The notes under the pieces were generated by a model, which saw only the letters and a program-made list of their open reading frames with translations, had not been told where the DNA came from and ran no database searches. Position numbers and translations under genes: made by a program. Shown here piece by piece: positions 1-5,735 of a stretch of DNA of 5,735 bases (within the stretch, counting starts at the first letter, position 1; each line of letters begins with the position of its first letter). This stretch comes from RGIG8775 sp045121195 (GTDB lineage: Bacteria > Bacillota > Clostridia > Oscillospirales > CAG-272): positions 1 to 5,735 of the forward strand of contig JBGVFO010000155.1 of the NCBI GenBank assembly GCA_045121195.1, given 5' to 3'.

Positions 1-370
1 ATATTTCAATTTTTGATTTTGCGGTGGTTTTATGTTGTCAAAAGGCCGTCGCAAAAACAAGGGTGGGGCGACCACTGGGCGCCCGCCACAAACGGCAAGA
101 ACCCACGAACGGGCGACCACTGGTCGCCCCTACAAAGAATACATCAAACCGATAAACATCAATTTATCGCCGTCCGAAGTCAAATATTTCCCTCCGAGAT
201 CCCATCTTCACTTTGTGGTGCGATTCCGCTGTGCTCCACTTAGGATGATACGGAAGGAAAAGCGCGAGGCGGAATTGATGCGGAAGCTCGGGCGAAGCTT
301 GCTCGTTTATGATCATTTTCGATTGATTTTGCTTGGAGAAATGCTTTGTTTTCAACATTGCGAACATCCG
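1..370. other. Intergenic region without a convincing gene
   Basis: No reading frame here has a credible start, ribosome binding site and recognisable protein. The first 60 bases are AT-rich. They are followed by the GC-rich palindromic repeats annotated separately, and then by a mixed stretch (about 140-370) with no clear structure. Short frames on both strands translate to low-complexity, basic or Cys/His-rich peptides that resemble no family I know. The stretch 190-250 looks like eroded dispersed-repeat DNA rather than coding sequence. The gene or element to the left lies outside the window, so its terminator or promoter cannot be assigned. Confidence 0.6.
66..136. repeat. Two copies of a 19-bp GC-rich palindrome, 45 bp apart
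   Basis: Copy 1 starts at 66 and copy 2 at 111. Both begin GGGCGACCACTGG and continue similarly through CGCCC and a following ACAA. Copy 2 (111-129) is a perfect inverted repeat: 9-bp arms GGGCGACCA and TGGTCGCCC around a single C at 120. Copy 1 (66-84) is the same with one mismatch between arms (A71 against G79). The bases after the palindromes are also related: GCCACAA at 85-91 and CTACAAA at 130-136. Conserved flanks suggest a dispersed repeat unit rather than a chance hairpin. A hairpin, a protein-binding site or a mobile repeat end are all possible. The sequence alone does not decide. Confidence 0.75.
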
Positions 371-399
371 TAGACAATTGAATCAACAAATGCTATAAT
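371..399 (+). promoter_or_regulatory. Sigma-A type promoter of the lipoprotein phosphoesterase gene
   Basis: The -35 box TAGACA (371-376, five of six matches to TTGACA) is separated by exactly 17 bp from a perfect -10 box TATAAT (394-399). TG at 391-392 makes an extended -10. Transcription would start near 406, leaving a leader of about 60 bases before the ATG at 466. This argues against the upstream in-frame ATG at 403, which would lie at or before the start of the transcript. No operator palindrome overlapping the boxes is evident. Confidence 0.85.
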
Positions 400-453
400 A
401 AAATGTACGTATTTGATTTCTCACGCTCTGCTACGAGAGAACGAATTTTATGT

Positions 454-460
454 AAGGAGA
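454..460 (+). promoter_or_regulatory. Ribosome binding site that fixes the start at 466
   Basis: AAGGAGA lies five bases before the ATG at 466. No comparable site precedes the in-frame ATG at 403. Starting at 466 also places a textbook signal peptide at the very N-terminus, so the shorter protein is the real one. Confidence 0.88.
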
Positions 461-465
461 TTTCT

Positions 466-2613
466 ATGAAAAAAGCTCTGTTGATTGCTCTTGCACTGCT
501 TCTTTTGGCCTCTGCCTTTACCGCGTGTGGCGACACTGTCGCCACCGAAACGCAGACGCCCACAACCGATCCTGTTCCTCCCCCCGCCTCCATCCCTGAC
601 GAATCCGGTGACGATCCTGACGAAACCGCTTTCATTCCCAATCTTCGCTTTATTGTTACCAGTGACACGCACATTTCTTCTACTACAAGCACGACGGCGA
701 CTCATTTCAAAAATGCCGTTGAACAGATTACGGTCTACGCCAACGATTCTACTCGCAACGATGGATATGCAGGTCTTGATGCCGTTGCTATCGCAGGAGA
801 TATCACCAACAACGGAACCCTTGCGGAGTTCGAAGCGGCAAAGTCAGTCTTTGATTCGGCTCTCCCCGAGGGTACCGAGCTTGTGATTTCCATGGGTAAC
901 CACGACTACGGAAACGGCATGCAGAACGGCGAGAGATATAGAGAAGAAGCAATAGCCAAATCGTTCAGAACTGACTTTGAGTCGGTCTTTGGTGTGGGCG
1001 CAGCACAGGACACCGTTATCGGCGGCTATCACTTTATTACCGTAGATAACCTTGGCAAGTCTCCCGATAACAGCAGATACGGACATGATTATTCCGAGGA
1101 GTCCGTTGCATGGGTTGAGCGAACGCTGGCTTCTGCCAATACCGATCCCCACAAGCCTATCTTCGTCTTCCAGCACATCGGTAATTATCAGACCGTGGTC
1201 GGCACCGGTGCCGACACCTACGGTTCCAATTCCTCCGAGGCATTGACTGAGGTTGAGAGCCAATATTCTAATCTGTTTGTTTTCTCCGGTCACACCCATT
1301 TTCAGATCAACGATGAATGCTCCATTTATCAGAAGGATTACACTGCCATCAACACCGGTGCTCTTTCAGGTACCGCGAAAACCACCAACGGCGGTAAGGA
1401 TCAGGGAATCCAGCCTTCCTCTACACCTGCTCCCAATGCGGTCTACCTCGTTGAGGCAGATGCCTACGGTCGCGTAAGAATCCGTATGTGGTCTATCGAC
1501 AAGAACGACTTCTTCAGCGAGGAGTGGAGGATCGATTCCTATGACAAGGACGAATTCCTCTACACTGCAGACCGCTTCGATAGTGAAGATCTCTTCTTCG
1601 CTGAGGATGCTACGATCACCGCAACATCCGTGACCGCCACGAGCATCACCGCAAGCTTCCTCCCCGTACCCGAGGAATCCCTTACGGCTCGCGCCTATGA
1701 GGTAACCGTCACCGACGGACAGGGAATGGAGGTCGCAAGGAAGTACATTGCCCTTCCTTATTACACCGAGGATTTCACCACACCCGCAACGGTGACGGTT
1801 GACGGATTGACCCCCGAAACCGCGTACACCCTTTCGGTTCGTGCCGTGAATCCCCTGTACAACATGGACGTTATTACCGAGGGCACCCTTCGCAGTACGC
1901 CTCTAACCCTCGCGTTCACCACCCCCGAGGCTCCCGCTTCTGCTGTGAAGGAGATCGTCGGCTTCACCATCGGCACGGATAGCCTTGTTCCGTCGTCGGG
2001 CAGCATGCTGACGCGCGACGCAAGCGTCGGCAACCCCACTTTCTCATATGACGAAACCATCGGCATGAACGTTATCTCCTTCACGGAAACGGAAACGGCA
2101 AATCCGATACGCTTTATCTACAAGGGCAATGCTGAAGTCACCGCCGCTCTCAAAGAAGCTTTCACCCTTGAAACCTACATTCGTGTAGACAGTAAGCCCT
2201 CAACAGCAGCCGGTGACTCCCTCATCGGCGCTCAACATAACGGCGGCTTCAGGCTGTCCATCGAAAGTAGCGGAAAAATCTATTTCTCGGTGCTCCCGAC
2301 AGATGGCGCCTCCAACGTTTTGCTCTCTTCTGCTTGTGCCGTTGGAACCTATTATCACATCGCCGTTACCTATACCGGAACCGAGGTTACTATGTATGTA
2401 AACGGCACGTCGGTTGGTACTGCAAGTATCTCCGGTCTTAAACTGCCGAGCGCAGAAAGCTACTACAAAATCTATTTGGGAGCTGACGTTAACGGCAGCG
2501 GAGTCGCTGAGGCGCACTCCAACTGCACCATCGCTCATTTCTCCATGCTTCCCGAGGCTTTGAGCGCCGACGAGATCGCAGAAAGAGCGGCAAAATTCCC
2601 CTCCCGGCAGTAA
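466..2613 (+). CDS. Surface lipoprotein: calcineurin-like metallophosphoesterase with FN3-like and LamG-like domains
   Basis: This 715-residue protein is probably a secreted phosphoesterase tethered to the outer face of the membrane. Residues 1-21 form a lipoprotein signal peptide: MKK, a Leu/Ala-rich core, then FTAC with Cys21 as the lipidated residue. The -3 Phe is slightly atypical. A Thr/Pro/Asp-rich linker follows to about residue 56. The catalytic domain (about 58-350) has the full two-metal set: SDTH (Asp67, His69), GDITNNG (Asp112), GNHD (Asn145, His146), QH (His237) and GHTH (His276, His278). Residues about 382-487 look like a fibronectin III domain, with the typical GLTPETAYTLSVRAVN segment at 447-462. 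Residues about 495-712 look like a LamG/concanavalin-like lectin fold, with HIAVTYTG and MYVNG strands. By family this is a metal-dependent phosphomonoesterase or phosphodiesterase. The substrate cannot be read from sequence; the C-terminal domains suggest binding to a glycan or surface polymer. It has its own promoter and terminator, so it is monocistronic. Confidence 0.9.
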   Translation: MKKALLIALALLLLASAFTACGDTVATETQTPTTDPVPPPASIPDESGDDPDETAFIPNLRFIVTSDTHISSTTSTTATHFKNAVEQITVYANDSTRNDGYAGLDAVAIAGDITNNGTLAEFEAAKSVFDSALPEGTELVISMGNHDYGNGMQNGERYREEAIAKSFRTDFESVFGVGAAQDTVIGGYHFITVDNLGKSPDNSRYGHDYSEESVAWVERTLASANTDPHKPIFVFQHIGNYQTVVGTGADTYGSNSSEALTEVESQYSNLFVFSGHTHFQINDECSIYQKDYTAINTGALSGTAKTTNGGKDQGIQPSSTPAPNAVYLVEADAYGRVRIRMWSIDKNDFFSEEWRIDSYDKDEFLYTADRFDSEDLFFAEDATITATSVTATSITASFLPVPEESLTARAYEVTVTDGQGMEVARKYIALPYYTEDFTTPATVTVDGLTPETAYTLSVRAVNPLYNMDVITEGTLRSTPLTLAFTTPEAPASAVKEIVGFTIGTDSLVPSSGSMLTRDASVGNPTFSYDETIGMNVISFTETETANPIRFIYKGNAEVTAALKEAFTLETYIRVDSKPSTAAGDSLIGAQHNGGFRLSIESSGKIYFSVLPTDGASNVLLSSACAVGTYYHIAVTYTGTEVTMYVNGTSVGTASISGLKLPSAESYYKIYLGADVNGSGVAEAHSNCTIAHFSMLPEALSADEIAERAAKFPSRQ

Positions 2614-2631
2614 ATCTGATCAATCCCTTAT

Positions 2632-2654
2632 GCCGGCTGACGTTGTCAGCTGGC
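2632..2654 (+). terminator. Hairpin directly after the phosphoesterase gene
   Basis: A 10-bp stem (GCCGGCTGAC at 2632-2641 with GTCAGCTGGC at 2645-2654, including one G.U pair) closes a three-base loop 18 bases after the stop codon. The following TTTCGCTTATAT is only weakly T-rich. It could be a weak terminator or an RNA-stabilising 3' hairpin ahead of the stronger terminator at 2670-2705. Confidence 0.6.
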
Positions 2655-2669
2655 TTTCGCTTATATAAC

Positions 2670-2705
2670 AAAACGCCAAAAGCAAGCAGCTCTTGGCGTT
2701 TTTGT
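2670..2705. terminator. Bidirectional intrinsic terminator between convergent genes
   Basis: AAAACGCCAA (2670-2679) pairs with TTGGCGTTTT (2693-2702). AGC/GCT pairs inside it (2681-2683 with 2689-2691) around a five-base loop, with one A/C mismatch. The plus side runs into TTTTTGTGTTGT. Read on the minus strand, the same stem is followed by TTTTGTTATAT. It lies 57 bases after the phosphoesterase stop codon and about 17 bases after the stop of the convergent dehydrogenase gene, so it can end both transcripts. Confidence 0.85.
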
Positions 2706-2721
2706 GTTGTGAAATCGATTT

Positions 2722-3675
2722 TTATTCAAGGTCGACGCGGTTGCGGATGCCGCCGTCGAAAAAGGTGCGGATGTTCTCTCGGATCTCCTCCATACACCGC
2801 ATTCTCGCCTCGTAGGAGCCCCACGCCATATGGGGGGTCAGACTTACGTTGTCAAGGTGAGAGATCGCCGTGAAGGGGTGATTTTCGGGCATAGGCTCGG
2901 TGGAAAAGACGTCAACGCCGAGTCCGCCGATGCGTCCCGCGAGGATGGCGTCGGCAAGTGCCTGCTCGTCGGTGACGGCGCCCCGCGCCACGTTGATGAT
3001 AATGGCGGAGGGCTTCATCAGCGCAAGTCGGCGCGCATCGATGAGGTGACGGGTGGCGTCGCACAGAGGAACGTGGATGGACAGGATGTCCGCGCGGCGG
3101 CAAAGCTCGTCGATCTCAAGATTCTCTCGGTCGGGGGCGGGGGTGCGGTTGCAGACGGCAACGTGACAGCCGAGGGCATCGGCGACGGCAGCCACCCGCT
3201 TTGCGATATTGCCGTAGCCAACAAGTCCCCAGGTCATACCGGAAAGCTCGTGATAGGGCGGCTCCAGATGGTTGGGGAAGCGGGTCTTCGTATATTCGCC
3301 CGAGGAGATGAAGCGGTTGTATTCGGGGAGGTGACACACAAGGGACAGTGCCATGGCAACCGTGACCTGTGCCACCGAATCGGAGCAATAGCCCTTGACG
3401 TTACAGACGGCGATGCCCGCCTCGCGGCAGTAGTCCACGTCGATATTGTCCACGCCCGTGGCGGCAACGCAGACCAGCTTTACCGAGCAGGGGGTGGGAA
3501 GGGTGTCGCGGTTGATCTTGATCTTATTGAGAACGATGACGTCGGCGCCCTCGCAGTTTTTGGCGATCTCGTGGGGCTGGGTCATGGAAATGAGCCGAAG
3601 CTCACCTACCTCGCGAAAGAGGGAGAGATCAATATCCGCGCCGAAGGTGGCGGCGTCCAGTACCGTAATATTCAT
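2722..3675 (-). CDS. D-2-hydroxyacid dehydrogenase, glycerate dehydrogenase/hydroxypyruvate reductase-like
   Basis: This cytoplasmic enzyme of 317 residues has the usual family length. It should interconvert a 2-oxoacid and a D-2-hydroxyacid with NAD(P)H. Hydroxypyruvate/D-glycerate is the most likely pair, judging by the overall style (N-terminal NITVLD, ATGVDNID at 72-79, SDSVAQ at 98-103). The substrate domain is split (about 1-100 and 290-317) around the nucleotide-binding Rossmann domain. The dinucleotide loop is GYGNIA (153-158), with Ala in place of the third Gly of GxGxxG. The catalytic triad is intact: Arg231 in NVARG, Glu260 in FSTEP and His282 in TPH. At the end of the second Rossmann strand the sequence is CNRT (175-178), with no acidic residue to hold the NAD ribose. 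The start at 3675 is chosen because AAGGAG (3687-3682) lies six bases upstream. A longer in-frame start at 3750 lies upstream of the predicted transcription start. Lactate- or phosphoglycerate-type substrates are less likely but not excluded. Confidence 0.9.
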   Translation of the reverse strand: MNITVLDAATFGADIDLSLFREVGELRLISMTQPHEIAKNCEGADVIVLNKIKINRDTLPTPCSVKLVCVAATGVDNIDVDYCREAGIAVCNVKGYCSDSVAQVTVAMALSLVCHLPEYNRFISSGEYTKTRFPNHLEPPYHELSGMTWGLVGYGNIAKRVAAVADALGCHVAVCNRTPAPDRENLEIDELCRRADILSIHVPLCDATRHLIDARRLALMKPSAIIINVARGAVTDEQALADAILAGRIGGLGVDVFSTEPMPENHPFTAISHLDNVSLTPHMAWGSYEARMRCMEEIRENIRTFFDGGIRNRVDLE

Positions 3676-3681
3676 AGCTTG

Positions 3682-3687
3682 CTCCTT
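3682..3687 (-). promoter_or_regulatory. Ribosome binding site that fixes the dehydrogenase start at 3675
   Basis: On the minus strand AAGGAG is followed by six bases and then ATG at 3675-3673. The alternative in-frame ATG at 3750 would add 25 residues that do not fit the family N-terminus. Confidence 0.85.
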
Positions 3688-3706
3688 TATGGATGATATC
3701 AAAACC

Positions 3707-3735
3707 ATTATACAATATCCCTCTCCAAAATGCAA
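3707..3735 (-). promoter_or_regulatory. Likely promoter of the dehydrogenase gene
   Basis: On the minus strand a perfect TATAAT (-10, 3712-3707) lies 17 bp downstream of TTGCAT (3735-3730), which matches the -35 consensus only at TTG. Transcription would begin near 3700, giving a leader of about 25 bases. The -35 lies in the T-rich tail of the terminator of the preceding ABC operon. The -10 is convincing and the -35 is weak. Confidence 0.65.
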
Positions 3736-3750
3736 GAACAATATAAGCAA

Positions 3751-3776
3751 AAGCCTTCCGCATCTGCGGAAGGCTT
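3751..3776 (-). terminator. Intrinsic terminator of the ABC transporter operon
   Basis: AAGCCTTCCGCA (3751-3762) is perfectly complementary to TGCGGAAGGCTT (3765-3776), giving a stem of up to 12 bp. It begins three bases after the ABC gene stop codon (3782-3780). On the minus strand it is followed by the T-rich run TTGCTTATATTGTTCTTG. It separates the ABC operon from the dehydrogenase gene on the same strand. Confidence 0.85.
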
Positions 3777-3779
3777 CGG

Positions 3780-5639
3780 TTATTGCTTTTGATAGTTTTT
3801 CGCCTGTACGCGGAACATTTCGGCGTATTTGCCGTTCTGTGACATCAGCTCGTCGTGGCTGCCCGTTTCGATGATCTCGCCGTCGGAGAACATATAGATG
3901 CGGTCTGCCATACGGGTGGTGGAAAGGCGGTGAGAGATGAAGATGACCGTTTTGTCGCGGGCATCCTCCATCACCGACTGATTCAGCTCGTACTCGGCAA
4001 TGGGGTCGAGGGCAGAGGAGGGCTCGTCCATGATGATGATATCGAAGGGACGGGCAAAGACGCGGGCGATGGCGATCTTCTGGCTTTCGCCGCCCGACAG
4101 CTCGGTACCCTCCTTGTCAAACTCACGGGTGAGCTGGGTATGGATGCCGTGGGGAAGGGTGGCAAGCTTGTCGTCGAAGGACGCCGAATGCAGTGCCGAA
4201 AGCACCGCCTGCTCCCGATCGTCGGTATAATCGCCGCCCAGTACGTTCTCCGCGATAGAAGCCGCGAAGATCTTGTAGTCCTGGAACACCGCGCCGATGT
4301 GGTCGCGGTAGCAGTCGATATCAAACTCGCGGATGCTTCTGCCGTTGTAGAGGATCTCGCCCTCTGTGGGATCGTAAAGACGCATCAAGAGCTTTGTGAT
4401 GGTGGTCTTGCCCGCGCCGTTGTAGCCGACGAAGGCGATCTTCTCTCCCTTTTTGAGAGTAAGGCTCACGTTCTTCAGCACGTCCTTGCGCTTCTCGCCC
4501 TCCCCGTAGGAGAAGGATACGTCACGAAGCGTCATTTCGCAGAAGGAGGGGACGTTTTTCTCCTCGCCGCTGACGACTTTAGGCTCATAGTCGATAAAGC
4601 GGCGGAATTTCTCGATGTAGATGCTGTGCTCGTTGAATTTGGTGAGCTTGGCGATGATCTGGTTGGAGTTGCTGTAAATGCTCCACATAGCGTTGAGGCT
4701 GGCGGAGAAGTTGCCCAGAGAGAAGCCGCTGTCCCGTACGTACCGTACGATGAGATAGCAGGTCACCACGAGGTCAAAGAGCAGATAGGCGAGAAAATCC
4801 GAAATGAGCGCCATCCAGAACAGCTTGCCGCGGTATTTCTTTTCCACGTCGATCCGCTTCTCGTTCTGCTCGGCATAATCGCGGCGCAGAAGGTCGGAGA
4901 TGCGACCCTGTCGAAGCTCCTTGGCGTGATTTCCAAGATAAAATACGCGCTTGACGTAGTCCATACGCCTTGTGATGGGATTGCTTTCCTCCGCCTTTTG
5001 CAGGCGGATCCGATTGGAGAGGATCTTGAAGAAAAAGCCGAGGGGAACGAAGAGGAGAACGATCAGTCCCACGAAGGGATCCATGGTGATCAGCACGCCC
5101 GTGGTGCCGACAACGGTAAGGATCTGCCGCAAAAGCTGACCGCAGTCTTGACGGAGCGCCGCTGCGCGGCTGTCCGATTCGCGGATCGCCCAGATGAAGT
5201 CATTGTAAAATTCGGGATCGTCGTAGCACGCCTGATCAAGAGCGCGCGCCTTGAGATACAGCTCGCCCTGCATACCCGCGTGAAGCTTGTGATTGGAGCG
5301 GGTGATATGTACGCTCCAGATACGGCTGGTGGTGAAGCTCAGGGTCAGGTGGACCAGCACGAGAAGACCCGCCAGCAGTGCGATCTCCGAGAAGTCGCTC
5401 TTTTCCTCAATGGCGTTGAAGATGTAGTTGACGAAGATAACGTTGCCGAGGATACGAAGACCTGCGCCCAGCACCGCATTGAGGGCAGTGAAAAATACGC
5501 TCATGGGCGCGTAGCGGAAGAGATAGCGGAAGAGGAAAGCGACGTTCTTGAAGATACGCCACGGGTTGTGCCATTCCTTTTTTGTGCTTTCCTGCTTTCT
5601 GCCCTTGCCGCGGGAGGGGCTGTGCATTCTTCTGTTCAT
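3780..5639 (-). CDS. ABC exporter half-transporter (fused membrane domain and ATPase)
   Basis: This 619-residue protein has the normal length of an exporter-type half-transporter. It begins with a very basic 20-residue N-terminus and no signal peptide. The membrane domain spans about 35-330, with hydrophobic segments near 45-72, 86-104, 168-186, 188-206 and 272-298; a sixth near 308-330 is more polar. The ATPase domain (about 365-619) has aromatic Tyr378, Walker A GYNGAGKTT (405-413), Q-loop Gln453, signature LSGGE (514-518, Glu in place of Gln), Walker B IIIMDEP with Asp538 and catalytic Glu539, D-loop SALD and switch His570. It therefore looks catalytically competent. AGGAGG (5652-5647) lies seven bases before the ATG, and the upstream ABC gene overlaps this start by ATGA. 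Co-translation with a second half-transporter points to a heterodimeric exporter. The substrate (drug, peptide or lipid) cannot be told; no peptide precursor, peptidase C39 domain or modifying enzyme is visible. Confidence 0.93.
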   Translation of the reverse strand: MNRRMHSPSRGKGRKQESTKKEWHNPWRIFKNVAFLFRYLFRYAPMSVFFTALNAVLGAGLRILGNVIFVNYIFNAIEEKSDFSEIALLAGLLVLVHLTLSFTTSRIWSVHITRSNHKLHAGMQGELYLKARALDQACYDDPEFYNDFIWAIRESDSRAAALRQDCGQLLRQILTVVGTTGVLITMDPFVGLIVLLFVPLGFFFKILSNRIRLQKAEESNPITRRMDYVKRVFYLGNHAKELRQGRISDLLRRDYAEQNEKRIDVEKKYRGKLFWMALISDFLAYLLFDLVVTCYLIVRYVRDSGFSLGNFSASLNAMWSIYSNSNQIIAKLTKFNEHSIYIEKFRRFIDYEPKVVSGEEKNVPSFCEMTLRDVSFSYGEGEKRKDVLKNVSLTLKKGEKIAFVGYNGAGKTTITKLLMRLYDPTEGEILYNGRSIREFDIDCYRDHIGAVFQDYKIFAASIAENVLGGDYTDDREQAVLSALHSASFDDKLATLPHGIHTQLTREFDKEGTELSGGESQKIAIARVFARPFDIIIMDEPSSALDPIAEYELNQSVMEDARDKTVIFISHRLSTTRMADRIYMFSDGEIIETGSHDELMSQNGKYAEMFRVQAKNYQKQ

Positions 5640-5735
5640 GCCTTCACCTCCTCGTCCACGTATTTTTGCGCTTGCTTATGCCACATTTCGGCGTATTTAC
5701 CGTCAAGGGCGAGAAGCTCCGCGTGGGTACCCTGC
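5636..5735 (-). CDS. C-terminal end of an upstream ABC half-transporter (partial)
   Basis: Reading codons from 5734 leftwards gives 32 residues ending in a TGA at 5638-5636. They begin QGTHAELLALDGKYAEMW and end DEEVKA. GTHAELL...GKYAEM is the usual tail of an ABC exporter ATPase domain, just after the H-loop region. It closely parallels the end of the downstream gene (GSHDELM...GKYAEMF). The rest of the gene lies beyond the right edge. The stop codon overlaps the next ATG by ATGA, a common sign of translational coupling between partners. Its membrane domain and catalytic motifs cannot be judged here. Confidence 0.9.
   Translation of the reverse strand, partial: QGTHAELLALDGKYAEMWHKQAQKYVDEEVKA
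5647..5652 (-). promoter_or_regulatory. Strong ribosome binding site inside the upstream ABC gene
   Basis: On the minus strand AGGAGGTGA, a near-perfect complement of the 16S rRNA 3' end, lies seven bases before the ATG at 5639. It sits within the last codons of the upstream half-transporter. The downstream gene can thus be initiated strongly as well as by coupling, and the site selects this ATG over the internal one four codons later. Confidence 0.85.

Noticed and set aside
66..136. Palindrome pair as the start of a CRISPR array
   Set aside because: Only two copies are present, the repeat is a full palindrome with an imperfect second copy, the intervening sequence is 26 bases, and no cas gene is nearby.
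32..373. Open frames covering the left intergenic region, plus strand 32-373 and minus strand 164-367
   Set aside because: They run through the palindromic repeats or eroded sequence, have no convincing ribosome binding site, and give peptides with no domain-like pattern.
418..441. Possible small hairpin in the 5' leader of the phosphoesterase mRNA (TTCTC with GAGAA)
   Set aside because: The stem is short with internal mismatches and matches no riboswitch or attenuator pattern that I can recognise.
403..465. In-frame N-terminal extension of the phosphoesterase from an ATG at 403
   Set aside because: It overlaps the predicted transcription start, has no ribosome binding site and would bury the lipoprotein signal peptide behind 21 charged residues.
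844..1299. A 151-codon frame antisense to the phosphoesterase catalytic domain
   Set aside because: The opposite strand carries conserved metal-binding motifs over the same bases, and this frame has no ribosome binding site or family resemblance.
2830..3696. A 288-codon open frame on the plus strand opposite the dehydrogenase gene
   Set aside because: It is exactly antisense to a gene with clear catalytic motifs. The translation is Gly/Val/Asp-rich without recognisable domains and has no proper start signal, which is typical of a shadow frame in GC-biased coding DNA.
2722..5735. The dehydrogenase and ABC transporter genes as one biosynthetic or export cluster
   Set aside because: A strong terminator and a separate promoter lie between them, and neither gene has a feature tying it to the other; adjacency alone is weak evidence.

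Overview
The window looks like ordinary chromosomal DNA from a Gram-positive anaerobe of the Clostridia, perhaps an Oscillospirales-like gut or rumen lineage. Four things suggest this: strong AGGAGG-type ribosome binding sites, a sigma-A type promoter with an extended -10, a lipoprotein signal peptide, and the style of the proteins. The taxonomic guess is inference from these traits, not from a marker gene.

Layout, left to right. Positions 1-465 hold no convincing gene. They carry two copies of a short GC-rich palindrome 45 bp apart, a degraded-looking stretch, and at 371-399 a very good promoter. That promoter drives a plus-strand gene (466-2613) for a surface lipoprotein: a calcineurin-like metallophosphoesterase with all metal ligands, followed by a fibronectin III-like domain and a laminin-G/concanavalin-like domain. 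The gene ends in two successive hairpins. The second (2670-2705) has an A-tract before it and a T-tract after it, so it can serve both this gene and the convergent gene.

The convergent minus-strand gene (2722-3675) encodes a D-isomer-specific 2-hydroxyacid dehydrogenase, most like the glycerate dehydrogenase/hydroxypyruvate reductase group, with its own promoter. Just upstream of it, a minus-strand operon of at least two ABC exporter half-transporters ends at a strong terminator (3751-3776). The complete downstream half-transporter is 3780-5639. The upstream one is seen only as its last 32 residues (5636-5734), and its stop codon overlaps the next start as ATGA. The pair is best read as a heterodimeric exporter of unknown substrate.

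Three independent transcription units are therefore packed tightly, and nothing shows that they act in one pathway. I saw no CRISPR array, RNA gene, transposase, phage gene or defence system. The most unusual items are the domain architecture of the lipoprotein phosphoesterase and the palindromic repeat pair at the left end.
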